A DNA stretch of 64,000 nucleotides. Source: Terrisporobacter petrolearius (lineage in GTDB: Bacteria > Bacillota > Clostridia > Peptostreptococcales > Peptostreptococcaceae). This document shows positions 7,411-15,483 of the stretch, one piece after another. The stretch covers positions 1-64,000 of the forward strand of contig NZ_JAHZMO010000006.1 in NCBI RefSeq assembly GCF_020748185.1, written 5' to 3'. The translations under genes were made by a program, and so were the position numbers. Within the stretch, counting starts at the first letter, position 1. Each line of letters begins with the position of its first letter. The notes under the pieces were generated by a model, which was given only the letters and a program-made list of their open reading frames with translations, was not told where the DNA came from and searched no databases.

Positions 7411-8973
7411 GTGACAGAGAAAAATATAATGGTCATTCCTGCTCGTAAAAGAGTGGGAAGTACAGCCGCAAAAGAACAGATAAAGAAACTTCGTGTTGCT
7501 GCCTATTGCCGTGTTTCTACAGAAACGGAAGAACAAAATTCTAGTTATGAGGTTCAGGTCGCACACTATACAGAGTTTATAAAGAAAAATAATGAATGGG
7601 AGTTTGCCGGCATCTTTGCAGATGATGGTATCTCCGGGACGAACACTAAAAAGCGTGACGAATTTAATCGCATGATTGCAGAGTGTATGGACGGTAATAT
7701 CGACATGATTATTACAAAATCCATCAGCCGATTTGCACGTAACACCCTAGACTGCCTTCAATACATTAGACAGCTCAAGGATAAGAACATATCCGTTTAT
7801 TTCGAGAAAGAGAACATCAATACCATGGATGCCAAAGGTGAGGTTTTGCTGACTATTATGGCATCTTTGGCACAACAGGAAAGCCAGAGCCTTTCACAAA
7901 ACGTTAAGCTTGGGCTACAGTACCGATACCAACAAGGAAAGGTGCAGGTCAACCATAAGCGATTTATGGGCTACACCAAAGATGAAGATGGAAATTTAAT
8001 CATTGTTCCCGAAGAAGCTGAGATTATCAAACGCATCTACCGAGAATACCTTGAAGGTCAGAGTCTAGTGGGCATTGGTCGAGCCCTTGAAAAGGATGGT
8101 ATTTTAACAGCAGCAGGAAAACCAAGATGGCGACCGGAATCAGTTAAAAAAATCCTCCAAAATGAAAAATACATCGGAGATGCCCTCTTACAAAAGACTG
8201 TTACTGTAGATTTTCTAACCAAGAAACGAGTTAAGAATGAAGGTCATCTTCCCCAGTATTATGTTGAAAATAGCCATGAGGCGATTATTCCCAAAGAATT
8301 ATACTTGCAAGTTCAGGAGGAAATTCATCGAAGAAGGAACATCTACACAGGAGCAGACAAGAACAAACGAATTTATAGCAGCAAATACGCTTTAAGCGCC
8401 ATCACCTTCTGTGGAGATTGTGGGGATATTTATAGGAGAACATATTGGAATATTCACGGCAGAAAAGAATTTGTCTGGCGATGCGTGACTAGAATCGAGC
8501 AAGGACCTGAGGTCTGTAAGAATAGAACGGTAAAAGAAGATGAACTCTATGGTGCTGTAATGACTGCGATTAATAGGCTACTTGCAGGTGGCAATAACAT
8601 GATAAAGACCTTGGAAGAAAATATTCATGCCGTGATTGGCGAAACAACAGAATACCAAATTTCAGAGATTAACAACTTGCTAGAAGAAAAACAAAAAGAA
8701 CTCATCAAGCAGGCCAATAAAGGTCAAGACTATGAACATCTAGCAGATGAGATTGATGGACTGCGAGATAAGCGCCAGACCCTTTTAGTAGAAGATGCCT
8801 CCCTCAGTGGCGAGAATGAACGAATCAATGAGTTGATTGCATTTATCCGCATTAACAAATACCGTACCCTAAGATATGATGATACCCTAGTAAGGAAGAT
8901 TATCCAGAATGTTACTGTTTATGATGACCACTTTGTAATATGCTTTAAATCTGGAATTGAGATTGAAGTATGA
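7411..8973 (+). CDS. Large serine recombinase (third gene of the set)
   Basis: The protein has 520 residues with a GTG start at 7411 after AGCGAGGAA, one base past the preceding stop. Its resolvase domain has Ser36 in [19 protein letters not shown], and [14 protein letters not shown]. The recombinase domain (MGYTKDEDG...NEKYIGD), a zinc ribbon (FCGDCG...C) and a C-terminal coiled coil follow. It is a paralogue of the first recombinase. Elements carrying two full and one partial recombinase probably need them jointly for integration and excision. Directly after its stop, a foreign recombinase tail is present (8974-9047). Confidence 0.93.
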   Translation: MTEKNIMVIPARKRVGSTAAKEQIKKLRVAAYCRVSTETEEQNSSYEVQVAHYTEFIKKNNEWEFAGIFADDGISGTNTKKRDEFNRMIAECMDGNIDMIITKSISRFARNTLDCLQYIRQLKDKNISVYFEKENINTMDAKGEVLLTIMASLAQQESQSLSQNVKLGLQYRYQQGKVQVNHKRFMGYTKDEDGNLIIVPEEAEIIKRIYREYLEGQSLVGIGRALEKDGILTAAGKPRWRPESVKKILQNEKYIGDALLQKTVTVDFLTKKRVKNEGHLPQYYVENSHEAIIPKELYLQVQEEIHRRRNIYTGADKNKRIYSSKYALSAITFCGDCGDIYRRTYWNIHGRKEFVWRCVTRIEQGPEVCKNRTVKEDELYGAVMTAINRLLAGGNNMIKTLEENIHAVIGETTEYQISEINNLLEEKQKELIKQANKGQDYEHLADEIDGLRDKRQTLLVEDASLSGENERINELIAFIRINKYRTLRYDDTLVRKIIQNVTVYDDHFVICFKSGIEIEV

Positions 8974-9047
8974 AAAAGTTACGATATATGAAGGTAAGCT
9001 CACTGTTGAATTAAAGTCTGAAGTCAAGATTGATGTAGAAGGGTAAT
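8974..9047 (+). pseudogene. Leftover 3' end of another serine recombinase
   Basis: Just past the stop of the third recombinase, a shifted frame reads [19 protein letters not shown] and ends at a TAA near 9047. This is the typical C-terminal strand of large serine recombinases and parallels the end of the intact gene ([22 protein letters not shown]). It has no start and no other domains. The simplest reading is a scar from recombination or deletion between two recombinase genes, bringing the resistance cargo next to this set. Confidence 0.6.
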
Positions 9048-9074
9048 TTTTAGAAAAAGAACAGAAGAATTATC

Positions 9075-9103
9075 TTGGGTTTTTGAAGATAATATGATAT
9101 AAT
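9075..9103 (+). promoter_or_regulatory. Promoter of the lsa(E) leader
   Basis: TTGGGT at 9075-9080 and TATAAT at 9098-9103 are separated by 17 bases, a good sigma-A promoter. It lies about 23 bases before the RBS (TTGGAGGTGG) of the leader ORF and would drive the attenuated transcript of lsa(E)-lnu(B). Confidence 0.65.
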
Positions 9104-9125
9104 AAAATGACTTGGAGGTGGAAGA

Positions 9126-9146
9126 ATGTATAGCTTTTCTTGCTAA
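9126..9146 (+). CDS. Leader peptide MYSFSC for lsa(E) attenuation
   Basis: This short ORF (ATG TAT AGC TTT TCT TGC TAA) is preceded by a strong RBS (GGAGGTGG) and lies between the promoter and the terminator at 9298-9325. Leader ORFs of this size upstream of ABC-F resistance genes work by drug-induced ribosome stalling. The coding potential itself cannot be proven, but the RBS, position and the antiterminator arrangement downstream support it. Confidence 0.6.
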   Translation: MYSFSC

Positions 9147-9212
9147 TTATTAGAAGCATAATAAGATATTAAAAATAACGGCGATAGAACCGTTTGTTTT
9201 GTTATGCGAATT

Positions 9213-9330
9213 GCAAGAAAGTTAAGTATTCTACACTCAATAATACATTACAGTAGCCTGATGTGCTACAAAAGGTAATAATAGGTATTTGTTTTTGAGC
9301 CGTAAGAATTTACTTTCTTGCGGCTTTTAA
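9213..9330 (+). terminator. Attenuator: terminator with competing antiterminator before lsa(E)
   Basis: AGCCGTAAGAA at 9298-9308 pairs with TTCTTGCGGCT at 9315-9325 (one G-U pair), followed by TTTTAATATTT: an intrinsic terminator 165 bases upstream of lsa(E). GCAAGAAAG at 9213-9221 is an exact complement of CTTTCTTGC at 9313-9321, the 3' arm of that terminator, so an alternative antiterminator pairing is available. A small AACGG/CCGTT hairpin at about 9178-9193 lies between the leader ORF and the antiterminator arm and could respond to stalled ribosomes. Confidence 0.7.
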
Positions 9331-9357
9331 TATTTGTAAAAGAAGGGAAGATGTTTG

Positions 9358-9435
9358 ATGGAAAAAGATACTATAATAACACATGACAATCTCTATGCAG
9401 AGTCGGATACTATTGGCAGTATTTGCATAGAGTAA
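9358..9435 (+). CDS. Short ORF between attenuator and lsa(E)
   Basis: The 25-codon ORF beginning MEKDTIITHDNLYAES is preceded by GAAGGGAAG. It contains an inverted repeat, CTCTATGCA near 9390 and TGCATAGAG near 9425, so the RNA could fold into a second hairpin upstream of lsa(E). I do not recognise the peptide; it may be a second leader or the truncated start of a lost gene. Confidence 0.35.
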   Translation: MEKDTIITHDNLYAESDTIGSICIE

Positions 9436-9494
9436 TCAATGCCGAAAACCGACTTTGCTTATAAAATTATTATAATGTAAAGGAGGAAGAATAT

Positions 9495-10979
9495 ATGTCT
9501 ATAATAAATGTTTCAAATCTAACTTTTTCACACGAGGGAAGTTACGACAATCTATTTGAAAATGTAAGTTTTCAAATAGATACAGATTGGAGACTTGGTT
9601 TTATTGGAAGAAACGGACGCGGTAAAACTACTTTCTTAAATTTACTGCTTGGAAAATATTCGTATTCTGGCAATATAAGTTCTGCAGTTAAATTTGAGTA
9701 TTTTCCTTATGATGTGGAAGATAAGAGTCTATATACAATTGAAGTAATGAAGAGTATTTGTACGGAATGTATGGATTGGGAGATTTTTCGTGAAATATCA
9801 TTGCTTGATGTTCAAGAAGATGCTTTATATCGTCCGTTTAATACACTGTCAAATGGTGAGCAAACAAAGGTCCTTCTTGCAGCTTTATTCCTTACAGCGA
9901 GTTGTTTCCTACTTATTGATGAACCTACAAACCATCTTGACATCGATGCACGTAATGTGGTGCAAAACTACTTGAAACGCAAGAAGGGGTTTATTTTGGT
10001 ATCTCATGATAGAAACTTACTTGATCAATGCGTTGACCATATACTGTCTATCAATAAAACGAATATCGAAATCCAAAAAGGAAATTTTACTTCTTGGTGG
10101 GAGAACAAAACGTTACAAGATAATTTTGAACTGTCAGAAAACAAGAAACTCCTTAAAGAAATAGGAAGGTTGTCTTATGCAGCAAAACGTAGTTCAAACT
10201 GGTCAAATAAAGTAGAAAAAAGTAAAGATGGAACAACAAATTCTGGTTCAAAACTGGATAAGGGTTATGTTGGACATAAGGCGGCAAAGGCGATGAAACG
10301 TGCTAAAAATATTGAGTCAAGGCAGCAGGAAGCTATTTTACAAAAATCCGAACTGCTCCACAACATTGAACAATATGACGATTTAAAAATTTCGCCACTT
10401 GATTTTCACAAAGAGTGCCTAATAGAAGCGAATGATTTATCATTGTTTTATGGGGATAAAGAAGTATGCAGTAATCTTAATTTCAGAGTCAATATTGGTG
10501 ATAGAGTTGCCATTATCGGAAAAAATGGGAGTGGTAAGTCTAGTATCCTAAAATTGATTAATGGAGATGTTATTAAATTTACCGGAAATTTTATGTTAGC
10601 AAGTGGACTAAAGATTTCTTATATTTCGCAAGATACTTCATATTTAAAAGGTAATCTATCTGAGTTTGCCTATAATAATAAGATGGATGAAACTCTATTT
10701 AAAACGATTCTTCGTAAACTGGATTTTAACAGAGAACAGTTTGATAAGAACATGGAGGATTTTAGTGCAGGTCAGAAAAAGAAAGTACTAATTGCTAAAA
10801 GCCTTTGTGAAAGCGCACATTTGTATATATGGGATGAGCCATTGAACTATATTGATATTTTTTCACGTATCCAAATTGAAAAAATGATTTTGGAATATTG
10901 TCCTACACTATTGTTTGTGGAGCATGATGATGGTTTTTGCAATAATATTTGTACGAAAAATATTAATTTATGTTTATAG
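9495..10979 (+). CDS. lsa(E): ABC-F ribosome protection protein Lsa(E)
   Basis: The protein has 494 residues, ATG after AGGAGG. Two ATP-binding cassettes are present without membrane segments: first Walker A GRNGRGKT (residues 38-45), signature LSNGEQTKV and Walker B LLIDEPTNHLD. A linker follows, then a second Walker A GKNGSGKS (about 340-347), signature FSAGQKKKV and IWDEPLNYID. Sequence matches, from memory, the acquired Lsa(E) protein almost throughout. ABC-F proteins of this class bind the ribosomal E site and displace pleuromutilins, lincosamides and streptogramin A from the peptidyl-transferase centre. It is followed after 51 bases by lnu(B), its usual partner. Expression is likely controlled by the upstream attenuator. 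Confidence 0.95.
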   Translation: MSIINVSNLTFSHEGSYDNLFENVSFQIDTDWRLGFIGRNGRGKTTFLNLLLGKYSYSGNISSAVKFEYFPYDVEDKSLYTIEVMKSICTECMDWEIFREISLLDVQEDALYRPFNTLSNGEQTKVLLAALFLTASCFLLIDEPTNHLDIDARNVVQNYLKRKKGFILVSHDRNLLDQCVDHILSINKTNIEIQKGNFTSWWENKTLQDNFELSENKKLLKEIGRLSYAAKRSSNWSNKVEKSKDGTTNSGSKLDKGYVGHKAAKAMKRAKNIESRQQEAILQKSELLHNIEQYDDLKISPLDFHKECLIEANDLSLFYGDKEVCSNLNFRVNIGDRVAIIGKNGSGKSSILKLINGDVIKFTGNFMLASGLKISYISQDTSYLKGNLSEFAYNNKMDETLFKTILRKLDFNREQFDKNMEDFSAGQKKKVLIAKSLCESAHLYIWDEPLNYIDIFSRIQIEKMILEYCPTLLFVEHDDGFCNNICTKNINLCL

Positions 10980-11030
10980 AGATTTGAGTTGCAACAGAAA
11001 CTAACAGATATTTACAGAAAGGGTGAAGAA

Positions 11031-11834
11031 ATGTTAAAACAAAAAGAATTAATTGCAAATGTTAAAAATCTTACTGAGTCAGATGAACGAATTACAGCTT
11101 GTATGATGTATGGATCGTTTACCAAAGGAGAAGGTGACCAATACTCTGATATAGAGTTCTATATATTTTTGAAAGATAGTAGAACCTCGAGCTTTGATTC
11201 GTCCAACTGGTTGTTTGACGTAGCTCCGTACTTGTTGCTTTATAAAAACGAGTACGGAACAGAGGTAGTTATTTTTGATAATCTTATTCGTGGGGAATTT
11301 CATTTTCTTTCTGAAAAAGATATGAACATAATCCCCTCGTTTAAAGATTCAGGTTATATTCCTGATACGAAGGCTATGCTTATTTACGATGAAACGGGGC
11401 AATTAGAAAATTATTTGTCAGAGATAAGTGGTGCAAGACCTAATAGACTTACTGAAGAAAATGCTAATTTTTTGTTGTGTAATTTCTCTAATCTATGGTT
11501 GATGGGAATCAACGTTCTAAAAAGAGGAGAATATGCTCGTTCATTAGAACTCTTATCACAACTTCAAAAAAACACACTACAACTTATACGTATGGCAGAA
11601 AAAAATGCTGATAATTGGCTTAACATGAGTAAAAATCTTGAAAAAGAAATTAGCCTTGAAAATTATAAAAAATTCGCAAAGACTACCGCTCGATTAGATA
11701 GGGATGAATTATTTGTAGCCTATAAAAAAGCTTTACTGTTAGTTATGGATTTGCAAAGTCACATTATAGAACAGTACAACTTAAAAGTTACACGTGACTT
11801 TTTAGAAAGATTGTTGAATTACATTAAGGAATAG
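11031..11834 (+). CDS. lnu(B): Lincosamide nucleotidyltransferase Lnu(B)
   Basis: The protein has 267 residues. ATG at 11031 gives the product MLKQKELIANVKNLTES, the start known for Lnu(B), after GGGTGAAG; a TTG at 10989 is in frame but unlikely. The nucleotidyltransferase motif GSFTKGEGDQYSDIEF (Gly-Ser...Asp-x-Glu) binds the nucleotide and metals, and a helical C-terminal domain follows. Lnu(B) transfers an AMP group from ATP to a hydroxyl of lincomycin/clindamycin. It differs from my memory of the classical protein at scattered positions (for example SRTSSF, the C-terminal LLNYIKE), so it is a close variant. The gene is intact and probably co-transcribed with lsa(E). Confidence 0.94.
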   Translation: MLKQKELIANVKNLTESDERITACMMYGSFTKGEGDQYSDIEFYIFLKDSRTSSFDSSNWLFDVAPYLLLYKNEYGTEVVIFDNLIRGEFHFLSEKDMNIIPSFKDSGYIPDTKAMLIYDETGQLENYLSEISGARPNRLTEENANFLLCNFSNLWLMGINVLKRGEYARSLELLSQLQKNTLQLIRMAEKNADNWLNMSKNLEKEISLENYKKFAKTTARLDRDELFVAYKKALLLVMDLQSHIIEQYNLKVTRDFLERLLNYIKE

Positions 11835-11929
11835 GAGAATAACGTTATTTACAGTAGTGAGTCATAAGAATAATTGAAAAGTAACAGTCTACCTCAGTAG
11901 TTTTCTCAATAAACAGCAAAACCTATGGA

Positions 11930-12190
11930 TATGTTTCCACAAACGAGAGCCAATATTGGATATGTTTCCATCTACGAGCGTGGATATGGTCCCCATAACC
12001 ATAGGGGTTGAGAACGCAGTTTTGATAGCTATCAAGGCAACTCGAAACATGTGGAGACGGTAGTATTGATGCCAAGGAAAGATAAGTAAAAAGACTACAA
12101 ATGTTTGAAATAAGGGATTTTCGAGATTTTGTTATGAAAAGCAAAGTCCCGAAAATTCCTTTTTTATTATTCTGTGGAAACACGATTACT
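11930..12190. repeat. Right copy of the ~200-bp flanking repeat
   Basis: This is the counterpart of 290-500. It carries GAGACGGTAGTATTGATG near 12053-12070, AAATAAGGGATTTTCG at about 12107, a hairpin, the TTCCTTTTTTATT run and TGTGGAAAC at about 12174. It additionally has two GGATATGTTTCCA units near 11925-11975. No gene is credible here. Its position just past lnu(B) makes it a candidate right boundary of the module starting near 290. Confidence 0.5.
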
Positions 12191-12304
12191 TTTATCATGC
12201 AGATTCAACAAAATTGCTGGCCCAATAATATTTTCTGAGATAATCGTGACCGTGAAAAACCCAAAACAGAAAATCGACATGGATCATATTGGCAAGAAAT
12301 CTGA

Positions 12305-12967
12305 TTATGGATAGATATGCCTGATAGCCGCACTTACAAACTCTGCAAGTCCTGGTGTCTTTTTGTCCAAATCTTCTTTATACTTCAAATACGCCTGCCC
12401 GATCTTTCGGAAAGTATTATCATCGCTTGGAATCCAAATAGTTATTAATTCCCTGAAAATAGTAACAGCCTCTTTTGCTGATAAGCTCTCAGGATCATCC
12501 TTCATGGCTTCGTCAAACTTTTGGATGACCTCAGTACAAAGAGCAATAAGCTTGTCAAAATCCAAGGTCATCATAGTGGAGGCATTTTCAAAAATAGATA
12601 CGTTGCCCTGTAATACGCCGCTTTTTACTAATGGTAGAAAAAAGGAACTTTCAATTAACTCTTGGATTTCATTTGCATATGTTTTCTTTAGAGTTTCAAT
12701 TCGACTTTTATCAAAATCCCTAAGCATTGAAATATCGAACTTATCATTCAAAATCATGTCAACCGACAATATCATTTTTTGTAATTGAGACTGTCTTTCT
12801 AAAAGAATTTGTTTATGTTGTCGCATTAACTCTTTTTCCATTTCCTTTGGATTATCAAGTATTAATCGAATGTCGTCAAGGGAAAAGCCAAGCTCCTTAT
12901 AAAATAAAATGCTCCATAAGCGGCGCAAGCTTTCGTCGTCATATTGGCGGTAGCCAGATTCTTTCAC
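12305..12967 (-). pseudogene. MerR-family regulator missing its N-terminal HTH (TipAS-like)
   Basis: The 220-residue frame starts with KESGYRQYDDESLRRLWSILF, i.e. in the middle of the MerR wing region. The first roughly 30 residues that form the recognition helix of MerR proteins are missing, and the upstream sequence does not supply them. The remainder has the dimerisation helix and a C-terminal effector domain resembling the TipAS drug-binding domain (AEFVSAAIRHI at the end). Without the HTH it cannot act as a normal promoter-twisting activator. It lies on the minus strand next to IS66 remains, which may explain the truncation. A start at GTG 12967 is formally possible. Confidence 0.7.
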
Positions 12968-13096
12968 CGTGTGAGTGGTAAAATAAAATTACCCATAAAA
13001 GGGAAAATTAAATCCCCACATATTTACCAATATTATCTCTAGTATGTTTTACTATAGTTAGAAAATAAATAACTATAGGAGAGATATAAATGTTAT

Positions 13097-13437
13097 ATGT
13101 GGTTATATAAAACAGGAGGAAATGATAACTCTATTATTTTATATGAATATCAGAAAACTAGATTTAGTTCTTATCCAAAATCATTTTTGAATGGTTATTC
13201 TGGATTTCTTCAGACAGACGGATATAAAGTATATAATAGCGTGATGCTAAACAACTTTATTGTTTAGCGCATATCCGAAGAAAATATTATGATATCGTAT
13301 CAACCCTAAATAATGAAGCCTTGAAAAAATCACATGCAATCATATGGAAAAGATGAAACATTAAAAGAAGAAAAATTATTAGATCTAATGCCTTGGTCGG
13401 CAACTCTGCCAGAAAATCTTAAAATAGAAAATAAATA
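13097..13437 (+). pseudogene. IS66-family transposase (TnpC) remnant
   Basis: The frame from 13097 reads MWLYKTGGNDNSIILYEYQ and continues to FLQTDGYKVYN, characteristic of the IS66 TnpC catalytic region. It stops at a TAG at 13265. After a frameshift, AHIRRKYYDIVSTLNNEALKK continues the match. After a deletion, KLLDLMPWSATLPENLK gives the usual C-terminus. At least one frameshift and an internal deletion make it inactive. An inverted repeat (GAGGTAATAACTGAT/ATCAGTTATTGCCTC, about 13443-13483) follows and may be an IS end or a terminator. Confidence 0.7.
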
Positions 13438-13684
13438 ATATAGAGGTAATAACTGATTTTAATACAATATCAGTTATTGCCTCTTATATTCCAAGGCGTT
13501 AAATCTTTTACGCTTACATTTGAAACGCTAAAATCAAAAGTTATTTTATTAGAAAAATATAAATAATCAACTAACTCTGGAAAGAACCAGTAATAGTTTG
13601 TGCTAAACAAGTGATGAATATGAAAAAAATGGAAAATTAAATAAATTAACTGATGAAAAATAAAGTCAGTATGAGAATCAGGCA

Positions 13685-14065
13685 ATGAATCAATGGGGAA
13701 AAGATAGGGTTAGACAATCTGTGCATAATTGGAATAGCTACGGTGGGAGTAAGAAAGAATAGATACTGGAGGAATGCAATTCAATATTTCAGGAATTGAC
13801 AGACAATATGGGATCCGGAGCAGAGAGCCAGGTGATTCAGGAACTTTTGATAAAATGGCATCAGTCTCTACAGTACTTTTACGAGCCATCTTTAGAGGTA
13901 TTAAGAGGATTAGGTAAGATTTATAGCTATGATCCTGAATTTAGAAAGGTTTTTGAAGCTATTGATCCCGAACTTCCGAACTTCCCTCAAAGTTCAATAA
14001 ATTGTTATGTTGATGAATTAGAGATGAGATGGCTGGAAAGTCAATATGAAGTTCTACAAGAATAA
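13685..14065 (+). pseudogene. TipAS drug-binding domain fragment (MerR-type)
   Basis: One frame reads NQWGKDRVRQSVHNWNSYGG, then an in-frame TAG at 13760, then LEECNSIFQELTDNMGSG and HQSLQYFYEPSLEVLRGLGK to the TAA at 14063-14065. These segments follow the order of the TipAS antibiotic-recognition domain (the W-G and HxxxxxxFY segments). There is no MerR HTH upstream. It is the C-terminal remains of a second MerR/TipAL-type regulator, inactive because of truncation and the stop. Confidence 0.6.
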
Positions 14066-14233
14066 ATTAAAAATAAGGAGAGATTGAAATGGGTGATAAT
14101 ATGAAAATAAATACTAAAAGTGAAAATAGACAAAATTTTAAGTCGCAAACAGAGGAAAGATATGTATAACCTCTTGGAGTTCCAAATCCTAGGGCACAGA
14201 AAATGATATAAATAAAATGAGCTTAGCAGAAAT

Positions 14234-14626
14234 ATTATCAGGGTAAACTATGCAGAAATAAAATCTAAGTTTGTAGGAGAAACACCCAAAAATATTAAAG
14301 CCGTTTTTCAAAAAGTAAAGGAAACAAATGCGGTGCTATTTTTTGATGAAGCAGATTCTATCCTTGGAAAAAGATTATCAAATATAACTCAAAGTACAGA
14401 CCATGCGGTGAACGTCAGCTGTTCGGTAATGCTGTTAGAGCTTTCTAAAACTGATTGGGAATGTATAATTCTTGAAACAAAAGGTCTATCGGGTGAAGAT
14501 ATTCTTAATATAATTGTTAATGCGAGTTCTATAGCCCTTGAAAGAGAAGGTTTGACATGTAAGGTAAGATTAAATGATTTTATAACTGCAATACATTCAT
14601 GTAAAAAAGCTAAAGAAGAAATATGA
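14234..14626 (+). pseudogene. AAA+ ATPase remnant
   Basis: The frame contains KSKFVGETPKNIKAVF and the Walker B motif VLFFDEADSILGKR, typical of AAA+ proteins. It then jumps to a C-terminal lid segment (GLSGEDILNIIVNASSIALERE). Walker A and the sensor-1/arginine-finger region are missing, pointing to 5' truncation and an internal deletion. A short preceding frame beginning MGDNMKINTKSENRQ at 14090, ended by a stop, may be part of the same former gene. The original function cannot be assigned beyond AAA+. Confidence 0.6.
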
Positions 14627-14659
14627 AAATAAGTTTGAGAAATATATGAAAAATAACTA

Positions 14660-14690
14660 TTGCATATTACGTTACGTAATATGATTTAAT
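14660..14690 (+). promoter_or_regulatory. MerR-type promoter with 19-bp spacer and palindrome
   Basis: TTGCAT at 14660-14665 and TTTAAT at 14685-14690 are 19 bases apart, the over-long spacing that MerR proteins correct by distorting DNA. The spacer is covered by a perfect 9-1-9 palindrome, ATATTACGT-T-ACGTAATAT (14664-14682). It directly precedes the merR-ABC operon and is the expected autoregulated operator. Part of this promoter recurs at 45461-45484. Confidence 0.75.
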
Positions 14691-14711
14691 TAATACTGTG
14701 GAGGAGATGTA

Positions 14712-15482
14712 ATGAATAAAAAGAGGTATTTTTCTATAGGTGAGATTGCAAATTTAACAGGGGTTACTATAAGAACTTTGCAATATTACGATAATATTGG
14801 ATTAATTCCGTTAAATAAGGAATTGACTAATGGCCGTAGATACTACGAAGAAAAAGATATTACAAAGTTACAGCAAGTTCTGTTCTACAAATCATTAGGA
14901 CTTCCTATAAAGGAGATCAAAGAACTTGTGGTTGAAGCGGTTACTGTGGAGCAAGTTACTGATGTGCTTCAAAAGCAGAAGCAGATTTTTTATCAAAAGT
15001 TAAATGATATGAAAATGAGTATATCTCTAATTGATGCAAGTCTAAAAAACTTAGAAAGAAACCAAGCACTGATTTCAGGAGAATTAGTTCAGTTAATGAG
15101 TACATTAAATAAGGATATTATCTTTGAATATAAAAATGTTCATTATGATGAAAAAACAGATGATGTTCTTATAAGTCATTATGAAAAAACAGAAGAAGTA
15201 ATTGAAACTTATTGGAAGTGGAAGGCTCTCGTAGTAGAAGCTGTTGCACACATTATTAATGGTGTTGATCCAAAAGATAGACAAGGGCAGGATTTTGCTA
15301 AAAGGTGGATGGAAATGGTGGCACTGGTGACAGGAGGAAGGCTTGAATTACTTGAAGCACATAAAGTAGCTTATGAAAATCGTAATCAATGGCCTGAAGA
15401 AGATAGAAGACTAATGGAGTTTGCTGATGAGTTTATTGATAAGTCTGTGGAAAGTTATTTAACAGTAGAAAAGGAGAGGTAA
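14712..15482 (+). CDS. MerR-family drug-sensing regulator of an ABC exporter
   Basis: The 256-residue protein, ATG after GGAGGAG, has an N-terminal MerR HTH (YFSIGEIANLTGVTIRTLQYYDNIGL) and wing (NGRRYYEEKDI). A long dimerisation coiled coil (about 75-125) and a C-terminal helical domain with similarity to TipAS-type sensors follow. It likely binds the palindrome in the 19-bp spacer just upstream and activates the two ABC genes that follow (the ATPase GTG is two bases after its stop). The inducer is unknown; exporters with this layout often respond to peptides or thiopeptides. Intact, unlike the two neighbouring TipAS-type fragments. Confidence 0.85.
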   Translation: MNKKRYFSIGEIANLTGVTIRTLQYYDNIGLIPLNKELTNGRRYYEEKDITKLQQVLFYKSLGLPIKEIKELVVEAVTVEQVTDVLQKQKQIFYQKLNDMKMSISLIDASLKNLERNQALISGELVQLMSTLNKDIIFEYKNVHYDEKTDDVLISHYEKTEEVIETYWKWKALVVEAVAHIINGVDPKDRQGQDFAKRWMEMVALVTGGRLELLEAHKVAYENRNQWPEEDRRLMEFADEFIDKSVESYLTVEKER

Positions 15483-15483
15483 T

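Noticed and set aside
12363-12981. Plus-strand frames over the MerR remnant
   Set aside because: The minus-strand reading matches MerR/TipAS over its length; the plus-strand frames match nothing and have no RBS.
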